Assembly: GCF_021044685.1 (NCBI RefSeq)
Contig: NZ_CP088014.1
Coordinates: 5,008,001-5,072,000 of the forward strand
DNA from: Bradyrhizobium daqingense
GTDB taxonomy: Bacteria > Pseudomonadota > Alphaproteobacteria > Rhizobiales > Xanthobacteraceae
DNA length: 64,000 bases
Direction: 5' to 3'
Below are positions 58,155 through 64,000 of the stretch, in pieces. The notes under the pieces were generated by a model that searched no databases, was not told the DNA's origin, and saw only the letters and a program-made list of their open reading frames with translations. A program made the position numbers and the translations under genes. Positions within the stretch are counted from its first letter, which is position 1, and every line of letters starts with the position of its first letter.

Positions 58155-58607
58155 TTACCAATGGCCGGTGTTGGGCATCGAGGCCCACGGCTCCTGCGGC
58201 GGCTTCGGATCGCCCTTCTGCAACAGCTCGATCGAGTGCAGATCGGGCGAGCGCACGAAAGCCATGTTGCCGTCGCGCGGCGGCCGGTTGATGGTGACGC
58301 CGGCCTTTTGCAGCTTCTCGCAGGTGGCGTAGATGTCGTCGACCTCATAGGCGAGATGGCCGAAGAAGCGGTCCTCGCCATACGTCTCCTCGTCCCAATT
58401 CCAGGTCAGCTCGACCAGCGGCGCGCCGCGCGTCTGCGGCTGCTTCTTCAGCGCCTCGAGATCGTCCGCCGAGCACAGGAACACCAGCGTGAAGCGCCCC
58501 TTGTCGTTCTCGATCCGCCGCACCTCCTTCAACCCCAGCGCATCCTGGTAAAACTTCAGCGCGACATCGAGATTGCGCACGCGCAGCATGGTGTGGAGGT
58601 ATCGCAT
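58155..58607 (-). CDS. VOC-family protein, lactoylglutathione lyase type
   Basis: The 150-residue protein has the paired betaalphabetabetabeta units of the vicinal oxygen chelate fold: MRYLHTMLRVRNLDVALKFYQDALGLKEVRR, then a C-terminal half with HLAYEVDDIYATCEKLQKAG and FVRSPDLHSIELLQKG. The metal ligands of glyoxalase I are visible: H5, a glutamate near residue 67 (PLVELTWN), H85 and a final glutamate (SIELL). It probably converts the methylglyoxal-glutathione hemithioacetal to lactoylglutathione. A GGGAGC ribosome binding site precedes the ATG at 58607; the upstream frame is not conserved. Confidence 0.9.
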   Translation of the reverse strand: MRYLHTMLRVRNLDVALKFYQDALGLKEVRRIENDKGRFTLVFLCSADDLEALKKQPQTRGAPLVELTWNWDEETYGEDRFFGHLAYEVDDIYATCEKLQKAGVTINRPPRDGNMAFVRSPDLHSIELLQKGDPKPPQEPWASMPNTGHW

Positions 58608-58745
58608 GGTTGTTGCTCCCTGGGGGTGGAGGGTTTTTGGGGCGGCGGGGCCGGCGGGAGGGAGAGATAGCAGGAAATGGGAAGGAGGGGCAGGGGGCCG
58701 AGGCAAACGTTGCGTGAAGGGGATGCCGGTCCGGCTCGGACTGCA

Positions 58746-59405
58746 TCACGTTCGAAGCAGTATCGCCATCTCCCTCCAATGATAGATCCGCACCCTCTCC
58801 GTTTGATGCCGCGCGGCTTTGGCGATGGCGTGCGCGATGTCGTTCCCGGCGAGCCCGCGATAGCGATCGGCCGGGCCAACGAGCAGCGGATTGAGTACGC
58901 CCCATATCGCGATGATGAGGCGTTCACGCGGCCGGTCCTCGTCGCGCTCGCCGAGGATCATCGACGGGCGGAAAATATGCGTGTGCTCGAAATCGAGCGA
59001 GAGAATGTCCCGCTCCACCTCGCCCTTGGTCCTGAGATAGAACACGCCAGACCCGGCATTGGCGCCAACGGCCGTGACCAGAAACACCGACCGCGCGCCG
59101 TTCGCCCTGGCGATCTCGGCTGCCAACAGCGGATAATCATGATCGATCTTGTAGTACTCGGCCTCGTCGGGTGTGTGCTTGCGCGTCGTTCCGAGCGCGA
59201 TGAAGATCTCGTCCGCGACCAATTGCGGCTTGAGTGCAGGCAGGGACGCGAGATCGCCGATCAGCACCGTGAGCTTCGGATGGCTCGCCGCCAGCGGCTT
59301 GCGGGCCACTGCCACAACCCGTGAATAGTCGGGACTGTCCAAGAGGTCGCGCAGCAAATGCGAGCCGATGAAGCCGGTTGCGCCAAAGACAAGTGCAGTT
59401 TTCAT
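58746..59405 (-). CDS. NAD(P)-binding protein, TIP30/NmrA-like
   Basis: The 219-residue protein has a Rossmann start (MKTALVFGATGFIGSHLLRDLLDS) with GxxGxxG. The segments IFIALGTTRKHTPDEAEYYKIDHDYPLLAAEIARANGARSVFLVTAVGANAGSGVFYLRTKGEVER near residue 70-135 and FRPSMILGERDEDRPRERL resemble the atypical SDR group of HTATIP2/TIP30 and bacterial YbjT-like proteins. The tyrosine-lysine pair (Y..K) lies in FYLRTKGEVE. The substrate is unknown. It lies 138 bp from the VOC gene on the same strand. Confidence 0.9.
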   Translation of the reverse strand: MKTALVFGATGFIGSHLLRDLLDSPDYSRVVAVARKPLAASHPKLTVLIGDLASLPALKPQLVADEIFIALGTTRKHTPDEAEYYKIDHDYPLLAAEIARANGARSVFLVTAVGANAGSGVFYLRTKGEVERDILSLDFEHTHIFRPSMILGERDEDRPRERLIIAIWGVLNPLLVGPADRYRGLAGNDIAHAIAKAARHQTERVRIYHWREMAILLRT

Positions 59406-59596
59406 TCAAGCCACCGGTTTGCGAGGCGAGCTTGATGAGGAGATGAGCCACGGCCTCCATGAAAAGGAGGCTAAGTTTTCCATCCGCCATCCCACCGTCT
59501 CGCGTTTTGGGTGGAGGGCTGAGCGGCAACTTACAGAAGCTGAATGATATCGGACACCCGGCTAGCGAACCGTGCCACAACCGCCGAACCAAATCG

Positions 59597-59854
59597 CTAC
59601 TGCAAGACCTTCGGCAGCACGACCACCACTTCGATGTCCTGCTTCAAGATGCGGCCGGCAATGTCTCCGATGAGCAGGGCGAAGTCCTCCTCGATCGCGG
59701 CGGCGGCGGCTTCGTCTTTGGCGTAGACGTACAGCAGCGGCCCTTCGACCTCGGCAAAATGAATCCCGGTGAAGACGCGGTCAAACTCGGTCGCGCCAAG
59801 GACCGCCGCGATGCGGGCCTGGATCGCAAAGTCCTGAATGTCGGATAATTCCAT
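59597..59854 (-). CDS. Small hypothetical protein
   Basis: The 85-residue product has an acidic, soluble composition: MELSDIQDFAIQARIAAVLGATEFDRVFTGIHFAEVEGPLLYVYAKDEAAAAAIEEDFALLIGDIAGRILKQDIEVVVV. Two helices alternate with three strands, an alpha/beta pattern resembling small ferredoxin-like domains. No family is recognised. The start at 59854 follows no strong ribosome binding site. Confidence 0.75.
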   Translation of the reverse strand: MELSDIQDFAIQARIAAVLGATEFDRVFTGIHFAEVEGPLLYVYAKDEAAAAAIEEDFALLIGDIAGRILKQDIEVVVVLPKVLQ

Positions 59855-59999
59855 GCGAGACAGATAGAGACGATGTGCTTGAAAACAAGATGCAAACCCG
59901 GGCGTCCCGTGCAGCAAGCAGGTGCGATGGATCTAGCGCCGCCGCCGTATTGTTTGCGACCTTACCGAGCCGAAGCGTGCGTCGGCATCGTCACTATCG

Positions 60000-60095
60000 T
60001 CAGAACGCGAACCACGCCAGCACCGCGATGATCGGGAGGATGGCTAAGCCGAAAAGCACCAGGGGTGCGGGTTCGTTGCCTGTGCGGTCACTCAT
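60000..60095 (-). CDS. 31-residue membrane micro-protein
   Basis: The frame reads MSDRTGNEPAPLVLFGLAIL, then PIIAVLAWFAF: a short polar head and a single hydrophobic helix reaching the C-terminus. The ribosome binding site AGGAGG is perfect and well placed (6 bp before the ATG). An EcfG-like promoter lies 70 bp upstream (60165-60190). The peptide is below usual annotation cut-offs. It may be a stress-induced membrane peptide like the one at 58005. Confidence 0.68.
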   Translation of the reverse strand: MSDRTGNEPAPLVLFGLAILPIIAVLAWFAF

Positions 60096-60396
60096 GATGG
60101 CCTCCTAAAGGAGAGCCCCGCAGCGGCGACGCCACGGGGCTGTCGGTGTCGGCATACAGGGGAGAACGCCGGCACCGCTTGGTGAATTCCGTTTGGGCGG
60201 ACTCGTTCCTCCACGTCAGGGTGGTCGAGACATGACGGTGAGGTTGTCGCCCCGGTCTAAATCGCGCTGCTTCGCGTGGAATACCTTCACCAGCAAGCCG
60301 CAGGCGACCTGGGTCAGCCGAGCACGCTGACCTCGAGTGTCGCGACATCAATTACGAAAGGTTGTCGCGCGCGAACTTGTTCAGGGACTGAGCAAA
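60096..60396. other. Spacer between divergent micro-genes, about 300 bp
   Basis: The region holds the ribosome binding site and EcfG-like promoter of the leftward 31-residue gene, and ends at the EcfG promoter of the rightward genes. It has an open frame on the minus strand (60088-60351), but that frame would cover the promoter and is not protein-like. Nothing else was recognised. Confidence 0.5.
60165..60190 (-). promoter_or_regulatory. EcfG-like promoter, one mismatch (GGAAT-N17-CGTT)
   Basis: On the minus strand, GGAAT (60190-60186) and CGTT (60168-60165) are 17 bp apart. The last base of the -35 element differs from the GGAAC consensus. The gene at 60000-60095 lies 70 bp downstream. Confidence 0.55.
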
Positions 60397-60421
60397 GGAA
60401 CGTGTCGTTCCTGATCGCGTT
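60397..60421 (+). promoter_or_regulatory. EcfG-type stress promoter (GGAAC-N16-CGTT)
   Basis: GGAAC (60397-60401) and CGTT (60418-60421) are 16 bp apart, a perfect EcfG consensus, on the plus strand. The next ATG (60452) is 31 bp downstream and is preceded by GGAGTGAG, a usable ribosome binding site. Confidence 0.75.
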
Positions 60422-60451
60422 CTGCTTTACGGAGTGAGTGGCGTACCAGGT

Positions 60452-60630
60452 ATGCGGATCGCGCGTGAGAAGCCGTCGAACAAGCACCGGTCATTCTCGC
60501 AACTTACGTCGAGCCAGGATCGCGCGATTGCAACGAGACGATCAACAATCTGCTGAATGTTCTCGATGACGGAGAGCTCGTCGAGGCCATGGAGAGGGAA
60601 GATGCGCAAGGCGCTGGCAGAACTGAGTGA
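60452..60630 (+). pseudogene. Short reading frame interrupted by a frameshift
   Basis: The frame from the ATG at 60452 (MRIARE) turns into unlikely sequence after six codons and stops at 60556. The neighbouring frame, from about 60469 to the TGA at 60628-60630, is strikingly protein-like (EAVEQAPVILATYVEPGSRD, then NETINNLLNVLDDGELVEAMER) but has no start codon of its own. Adding one base near 60467-60469 would join them into a 59-residue protein. The EcfG promoter upstream supports a real gene. Either a decayed gene or a one-base sequence error explains it. The protein is not recognised. Confidence 0.5.
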
Positions 60631-60733
60631 GGACGAACGTCACGCGTTGCTGTACCTGGCCGATCTCGGCACCGCGGCATGTCTCTCCGGCCTGATCGTC
60701 AGCATTATGAAGTTCGTCGGCGACCTGTTTTGA
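60602..60733 (+). CDS. 43-residue hypothetical protein
   Basis: The frame reads MRKALAELSEDERHALLYLADLG, then TAACLSGLIVSIMKFVGDLF: an amphipathic acidic head and a hydrophobic tail that could touch the membrane. The ribosome binding site GAGAGGGAAG is good. It overlaps the end of the frameshifted gene at 60452 and should share its EcfG promoter. The same frame also has an ATG at 60557 without a comparable ribosome binding site. The protein is not recognised. Confidence 0.6.
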   Translation: MRKALAELSEDERHALLYLADLGTAACLSGLIVSIMKFVGDLF

Positions 60734-60889
60734 TGAAGCCGGATTGCCTCCTGCTTCGGCGTCGGCTTCGTATGCGAAAATCATCTGGTCGCGCCTGGAG
60801 CGAAAAGCTGGACTGTCAGTGCGGGCAGGGGCGCCATGCGCTTTCAGGCGCGCGGATCAAACGGTGAAGACATTAAAGAGCACGCTGTG

Positions 60890-61025
60890 GCCATCCTTCG
60901 AGACGCCCGCCGTCGGCGGGCTCTCAGGATGAGGACGAGTGCGCGGGGGCAGCATCAACGGGCGCTAATGCCCATTAGCCTCATCCTGAGGAGCCCGCTG
61001 AAAGCGGGCGTCTCGAAGGATGAGG
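60890..61025. repeat. Paired palindromic repeat (CCTGAGGAGC family)
   Basis: Two oppositely oriented copies of the element also found at 22239-22352: copy one (60890-60936) reads CCATCCTTCGAGACGCCCGC .. TCTCAGGATGAGG and copy two (60980-61025) CTCATCCTGAGGAGCCCGCT .. GTCTCGAAGGATGAGG. The arrangement of the pair is reversed relative to the 22-kb copies. It fills most of a 350-bp gap (60734-61085) in which no gene was recognised. Confidence 0.75.
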
Positions 61026-61085
61026 CGCGCGCTCAAGCTGCCGCCTAGATCACGTGCAAGCGTTCGCTGTTCGGAAGGCCGAACC

Positions 61086-61238
61086 TCACATCGGCTCCGC
61101 CTCGTCGTCTACGTTCTTCAACTGCGCTCGGTATTCCTCCGCAGCCTTCAACAGAGCTTCTCTGATTTCGCCATCCGCCGTCTGGGCAGCGAGGGCTTCG
61201 GCGCGGTCGGCTTGGTGCTGGAGCGATGCTTTGGTCAT
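61086..61238 (-). CDS. 50-residue acidic helical protein
   Basis: The frame reads MTKASLQHQADRAEALAAQT, then ADGEIREALLKAAEEYRAQLKN and an acidic end (VDDEAEPM). The composition (A, E, Q, L, K) and heptad spacing predict a helical hairpin or coiled coil, a type common among small bradyrhizobial stress proteins. It starts 8 bp after an EcfG-type promoter -10 element, so the mRNA would be nearly leaderless; alternatively it is translated from the longer transcript of the gene at 61272. No family name is recalled. Confidence 0.7.
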   Translation of the reverse strand: MTKASLQHQADRAEALAAQTADGEIREALLKAAEEYRAQLKNVDDEAEPM

Positions 61239-61246
61239 GCACGGCC

Positions 61247-61272
61247 AACGCGGCCGCCGGCGCGCACGTTCC
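61247..61272 (-). promoter_or_regulatory. EcfG-type stress promoter (GGAAC-N17-CGTT)
   Basis: On the minus strand, GGAAC (61272-61268) and CGTT (61250-61247) are 17 bp apart, a perfect consensus. It begins at the last base of the upstream gene's stop codon. The ATG of the 50-residue protein is only 8 bp beyond the -10, giving an almost leaderless transcript if used. Confidence 0.65.
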
Positions 61273-61424
61273 TACGCCGCCTTCTCGATACCCTTCGCGA
61301 TGATCTCGACTTCGAAATAGCCCATGTCGCGGAGCTCGGCGGCCTTCTTCTCGGCCGCTTCCTTGGTGTCACGCTTCAAGATGATCTGGCCGGCTCCGTC
61401 GCGGGCGCAAATGAAATAAGGCAT
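61272..61424 (-). CDS. 50-residue hypothetical protein
   Basis: The frame reads MPYFICARDGAGQIILKRDT, then KEAAEKKAAELRDMGYFEVE and IIAKGIEKAA. A beta strand, a charged helix (KEAAEKKAAELRDM) and a second strand form a compact beta-alpha-beta unit. The pattern KRDTKEAAEKKAAELRDMG recalls small DUF-type proteins in Rhizobiales, but no name can be given. It lies upstream of the gene at 61086 on the same strand. The ribosome binding site is weak (TAGGAA). Confidence 0.68.
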   Translation of the reverse strand: MPYFICARDGAGQIILKRDTKEAAEKKAAELRDMGYFEVEIIAKGIEKAA

Positions 61425-61482
61425 TTTCGATTCCTAATTTCGTTTGCATACACACGGAGCCGGGTTCCCGCAATTCTACGGC

Positions 61483-61674
61483 TCACTCCTCCAGCCCGGC
61501 CTTTTGCCGCATCTTGTCGATCAACTCGGACGCCTCCGCCTTGGTCAGCTCGTCCTCAGGCGGCTGCTCGTGGGCCTGCTCGGCGAGGGTCTTAAGGTCG
61601 GACTCCTGGGCGCCGGTCATCGGATCGTCGCCGGAAACCCAGTCTTTCGGGTCCTTCTGGATGTTGTCGGCCAT
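61483..61674 (-). CDS. DUF3072-like small protein
   Basis: The 63-residue protein reads MADNIQKDPKDWVSGDDPMTGAQESDLKTLAEQAHEQPPEDELTKAEASELIDKMRQ. The motif KDPxDWVxGDxPMTGAQxSxLKTL is the DUF3072 signature as I recall it. The function is unknown. An AGGAGA ribosome binding site precedes the ATG, and a perfect EcfG promoter lies 29 bp upstream, so stress induction is expected. Confidence 0.82.
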   Translation of the reverse strand: MADNIQKDPKDWVSGDDPMTGAQESDLKTLAEQAHEQPPEDELTKAEASELIDKMRQKAGLEE

Positions 61675-61702
61675 TGCACATCTCCTATTCCGTCGTCCGC
61701 CC

Positions 61703-61727
61703 AACGTCGGACTCGACTCTTCGTTCC
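61703..61727 (-). promoter_or_regulatory. EcfG-type stress promoter (GGAAC-N16-CGTT)
   Basis: On the minus strand, GGAAC (61727-61723) and CGTT (61706-61703) are exactly 16 bp apart. The start codon of the DUF3072-like gene (61674) follows 29 bp downstream. Confidence 0.82.
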
Positions 61728-61771
61728 GTTTTTGTTCTCATGTGCCCATATTCAAAATCGCGAGGCGGAAC

Positions 61772-62005
61772 ATGCCGGACCTGGACTATCTCAGGCGGGA
61801 GATCGAACGGATGCGCATCCAGATGGGACAGCAGAGGAAGGAGATCCTCCAGCTCCAGCGCGCAGGTCTGGGGACGGCCTCGGCCGAAGCGCTGCTGTTG
61901 CGGATGGAGGCGAAGGTCGAAAGCCTCTGCGCGCAGCGCGACGCGCTGAAGGCGGCGCAGCCGCGCCAGACCAAGGGCAGGGTGCTCGGGGGGAGGACAT
62001 GGTGA
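61772..62005 (+). CDS. 77-residue coiled-coil protein
   Basis: The product reads MPDLDYLRREIERMRIQMGQ, then QRKEILQLQRAGLGTASAEALLLRMEAKVESLCAQRDAL. Heptad-like spacing of L, I and M in two helices predicts a coiled-coil hairpin, with a basic tail (RQTKGRVLGGRTW). No family is recognised. A GAGGCGGAA ribosome binding site precedes the ATG. Its stop overlaps the next gene by 7 bp, so the two are coupled. Homologous pairs of such micro-genes are common in bradyrhizobia. Confidence 0.75.
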   Translation: MPDLDYLRREIERMRIQMGQQRKEILQLQRAGLGTASAEALLLRMEAKVESLCAQRDALKAAQPRQTKGRVLGGRTW

Positions 62006-62226
62006 GCAGGCGCTGGTTCGACGACGAGAGAGAACTGTCGCCCTTCCTGACCGCGCTCGAGGACGTTCGCCGCAAGGCGACGCGGGAAGGTTGGTGCTAT
62101 GCGCACGTCCAGGCGATCATCGTGGCGATCGACCAATATGCGGAAGCAGCGACCGGCAACCGCGAGTATTTTCTCAACAAGCCAGTCTCGATTGGTGAGA
62201 CCAGGAAAGCCGCGGACGTTCGGTGA
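61999..62226 (+). CDS. 75-residue hypothetical protein
   Basis: The product reads MVSRRWFDDERELSPFLTAL, then EDVRRKATREGWCYAHVQAIIVAIDQYAEAATGNREYFLNKP. It is soluble and mostly helical, with a hydrophobic central helix. The ATG at 61999 lies in GGGGAGGACATGG, giving a good ribosome binding site. It overlaps the coiled-coil gene, which implies a functional link such as a complex. No family is recognised. Confidence 0.75.
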   Translation: MVSRRWFDDERELSPFLTALEDVRRKATREGWCYAHVQAIIVAIDQYAEAATGNREYFLNKPVSIGETRKAADVR

Positions 62227-62439
62227 GCGCCTTGGCGCCGTGACTTGTGTCGAAGAGCGTCGCTCGTCGTGACGTTCATGATCGAGCTGCGAGGATCGTG
62301 CGTATCGCCAATCAGCTCGCTGTGTGGTGTTGGGCTCGCGAATTGACGCGCTGCGTGTTCCACGGACGGAACGTCGATCGCTTGATAGCTTGTTAACCGG
62401 CCACGCTCAGGATGCCGCTCCAAATTGGAGGGGATAGCG

Positions 62440-62652
62440 ATGTCAGATCTGGAACAAGCGATCCGCGAACGTGCTTACCAGCTTTGGATGAACGGCGGGG
62501 CCGAGCATGGCCATGCCGAAAGGCACTGGCTCGAAGCCCAACGCGAGATCCTCGCCGCATCACTCGACGCAGTGGCGCGCGCGTCGAAGGTGTGCTCCGA
62601 CAAACCGAAAGCGAAGTCTGCGGGTTCTCGGAAGAAGCGCCGCGCTGCCTGA
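62440..62652 (+). CDS. DUF2934-like small protein
   Basis: The 70-residue protein begins MSDLEQAIRERAYQLWMNGG and continues AEHGHAERHWLEAQREILA, the DUF2934 signature (I-R-x-R-A-Y-x-L-W followed by H-W-x-x-A-x-x-x-L). The tail is lysine- and arginine-rich (KPKAKSAGSRKKRRAA), suggesting nucleic-acid binding. The role of the family is unknown. GGAGGGGA provides the ribosome binding site. A possible EcfG promoter with a spacer one base too long lies at 62368-62394. Confidence 0.82.
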   Translation: MSDLEQAIRERAYQLWMNGGAEHGHAERHWLEAQREILAASLDAVARASKVCSDKPKAKSAGSRKKRRAA

Positions 62653-62669
62653 CATGCGCGGCGCTTGCT

Positions 62670-62903
62670 CTACGAAACCGAGTGGACCGAAGCGCGAGAT
62701 GATCTGATCCGACCGGAAGATGCAGCCTTCCGGGCGGAAGCACCTCGGGTCTTGCCGGGCTTCGCATGAAGCTCGGCCAGGATTCCGTTCTGCTCATCGA
62801 ATTGCTTCAGCCAGGCTTTAATGTAGGCGGGATCGTCGGGACAAAGCTGCTCAAGCAAACGAAGGTTCTGCGCTCTGAATTGCACTAGGGTTTTCGGCAT
62901 CAT
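62670..62903 (-). CDS. 77-residue hypothetical protein
   Basis: The product reads MMPKTLVQFRAQNLRLLEQL, then CPDDPAYIKAWLKQFDEQNGILAELHAKPG and a basic, serine-rich tail (KTRGASARKAASSGRIRSSRASVHS). The first half is helical and acidic/basic mixed; the tail might bind nucleic acid. The start may be either of two adjacent ATGs (62903 or 62900), preceded by GAGGAAA. It is convergent with the DUF2934-like gene. No family is recognised. Confidence 0.65.
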   Translation of the reverse strand: MMPKTLVQFRAQNLRLLEQLCPDDPAYIKAWLKQFDEQNGILAELHAKPGKTRGASARKAASSGRIRSSRASVHSVS

Positions 62904-63382
62904 TTTTCCTCAAAACCCTGCCCGCCGGAAAAGTGCGTGGAAGGCATCGTCGGGTCAACGGCAAAGAGGGGCTTGAAATTGCAGGTGAGCTGATGCAGCG
63001 CGCAAGAGCGAAAACCCCGCCGGGGAAAGCGGGGTTCTCCGTGGGAGTGAAGCTTAGGGACGCTTCAACTGTAAGACGTTCGAGCCAACGTATGGTGATC
63101 GGCTTCACGGTGTACATGCTGGGCCACTGAAGGCTGCGCGCCCTACAGCCACAGCTCGCGCAAAGTGCCGGCGATCCGATCCGGCCCTCGGCAGCGGGCC
63201 TGCGATTACAAATCCGTAAGTCGGTTGAAAAACAGCACCTTGGAATTATCTCTGCGTCAGGCGGCAGCGTAACAAGCCGCCCCTCAACTGACACCCAGCC
63301 GCCGCGCTCAGTAAAGGCGAAGCTGGGTCCTTTGAATTTCCCGCGTCTGGCCCCGCCTCAATGGCCTCAGAGGCAAACGCCC
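62904..63382. other. Intergenic region, about 480 bp, with a hairpin
   Basis: No protein-coding gene was recognised. A minus-strand open frame (62851-63294) overlaps the previous gene and is not protein-like. The notable element is a hairpin at 63013-63036. The divergent promoters of the genes at 62903 and 63383 must lie here. The block 63210-63290 has lower GC than its surroundings. Confidence 0.5.
63013..63036 (-). terminator. Orphan hairpin with T-run
   Basis: AACCCCGC and GCGGGGTT form a perfect 8-bp stem with an 8-base loop. Read leftward it continues into a TTTT run, which fits a rho-independent terminator. No gene on the minus strand ends here, so it might end a small RNA starting to the right (about 63050-63200). 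Confidence 0.45.
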
Positions 63383-63589
63383 ATGGCTGCGCGCACATAC
63401 AACCACGAACGCTGGTCGGAAGACGACGATCGCCTGCTTCGGTCCATGTGTGAAACCGGCAAGAGCCTCACCTTGATGATCGTGAAGCTCAAGCGTCCGA
63501 TCGCCTCGATCAGATCGCGTGCGATCGAACTCGGCCTCAATCTGCCCGGCACGCGCATCGGTCTGCGACGGAAGAGCCGCGCTGGCTAG
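63383..63589 (+). CDS. Small protein with SANT/Myb-like pattern
   Basis: The 68-residue protein reads MAARTYNHERWSEDDDRLLR, then SMCETGKSLTLMIVKLKRPIASIRSRAIELGLNLPGT. The W-S-E-D-x-D-x-x-L-L start and the IxSIRSRAIELGL helix match short SANT/Myb-like or GcrA-type DNA-binding folds, where the last helix reads DNA. The tail is basic (RIGLRRKSRAG). It probably binds DNA; a target is unknown. The ATG at 63383 is preferred to the start of the longer frame at 63332. Confidence 0.78.
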   Translation: MAARTYNHERWSEDDDRLLRSMCETGKSLTLMIVKLKRPIASIRSRAIELGLNLPGTRIGLRRKSRAG

Positions 63590-63625
63590 ACCGGCTCGCC
63601 GGTCGTCGCCCCGCGGCTTCGGCGA

Positions 63626-63928
63626 TCAGGCGGCAATCCGTTGCTCGACCGGCGCCGTCAGATATTTCAGCACTTCGGCATGCTCGAGGTCGGGAACTGC
63701 GATCGCCGTGTGGCTGTACATCGCGTGGCTGCGCGAGCTTGCGATCCTGTCCAGGATCTCCTTGCCCTTGACGACGTGCAGGCCCATGCCGTCGCCGGAC
63801 GGGAAGATCGCAAGCACCACGTCATAGGCCGCGATGACGGCGCGCAGCGCCTCGGCCTTGTCTTCGGCGACATCGACGAAAATGCGCACATCTGCCGCGA
63901 GTTCGCGAAGCTCGTTAAAATCCAGCAT
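63626..63928 (-). CDS. 100-residue hypothetical protein
   Basis: The product reads MLDFNELRELAADVRIFVDVAEDKAEALRAVIAAYDVVLAIFPSGDGMGLHVVKGKEILDRIASSRSHAMYSHTAIAVPDLEHAEVLKYL. Strand-helix-strand order and VVLAIFPSGDGMGLHV suggest an alpha/beta domain. No motif of a known enzyme is visible and no family is recognised. It starts near the right edge of the window, convergent with the SANT-like gene. Confidence 0.72.
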   Translation of the reverse strand: MLDFNELRELAADVRIFVDVAEDKAEALRAVIAAYDVVLAIFPSGDGMGLHVVKGKEILDRIASSRSHAMYSHTAIAVPDLEHAEVLKYLTAPVEQRIAA

Positions 63929-64000
63929 TTCGGGGATACTCCAACGCAACCATACTGATGCGAGATTGGCGGCGTTAGGTTACCGAAGTCTCAACAAGGC

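Noticed and set aside
62368..62394. EcfG-like promoter before the DUF2934-like gene
   Set aside because: GGAAC is followed by an 18-base spacer and TGTT rather than CGTT with 16-17 bases. Kept only as a possibility.
62851..63294. Minus-strand open frame of 147 codons
   Set aside because: It overlaps the hypothetical gene at 62670-62903 and includes the orphan hairpin; composition is not protein-like.
1..64000. CRISPR arrays, integrases, rRNA genes and prophage
   Set aside because: No regularly spaced repeat, recombinase, rRNA sequence or phage structural gene was seen on either strand. The repeats found are bradyrhizobial palindromes.

Overview
The window is high-GC DNA typical of an alphaproteobacterium, and gene content, gene order and intergenic repeats point to Bradyrhizobium or a close relative. 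This is inferred from remembered family traits; no database was searched. Supporting signs are a class I PHB synthase, an AlaC-type aminotransferase next to hom and glpX, several classes of short palindromic repeats seen throughout bradyrhizobial genomes, and GGAAC-N16/17-CGTT promoters of the alphaproteobacterial general stress sigma factor EcfG.

Layout. 1-9.4 kb: housekeeping metabolism (partial Tat-exported MBL-fold protein, PaiB-like protein and argC, MAPEG protein, phaC, then lipoprotein, aminotransferase, hom, glpX). 9.4-33.6 kb: an accessory block lying between glpX and recJ. It holds a DUF4261-like protein, a HAD dehalogenase, an ASCH protein, a TetR-controlled RND pump, a second MBL hydrolase, a GntR-controlled catabolic cluster (enoyl-CoA hydratase, class III CoA-transferase, complete TctC/TctB/TctA transporter, PdxA-like dehydrogenase), a LysR-linked FUSC/DUF1656/HlyD efflux system, a TauE/SafE permease and a soluble chemoreceptor-like protein. 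33.9-45.4 kb: recJ, an SDR, a class II aldolase, an IS5-type insertion sequence placed exactly at the end of a murein transglycosylase gene, a MarR-controlled AhpD-like/cupin pair, a DUF808 protein and an M23 peptidase.

45.4-49.9 kb: translation and aromatic biosynthesis. efp is divergent from epmA-epmB, a complete EF-P beta-lysylation set. The DAHP synthase gene aroG is preceded by what looks like a full transcription attenuator: a leaderless 26-residue peptide with six aromatic residues in a seven-residue run, a terminator, and a competing antiterminator arm inside the peptide gene. This is the strongest unexpected signal in the window.

49.9-58 kb: HdeD-like and PrsW-like membrane proteins, two PilZ proteins, a frameshifted membrane-protein gene, an acyltransferase whose stop codon lies inside a tRNA-Glu gene, and a GST. 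58-64 kb: mostly very small genes (26-100 residues), several with near-perfect EcfG promoters, suggesting a cluster of general-stress micro-genes. Several of these are too short for routine gene calling.
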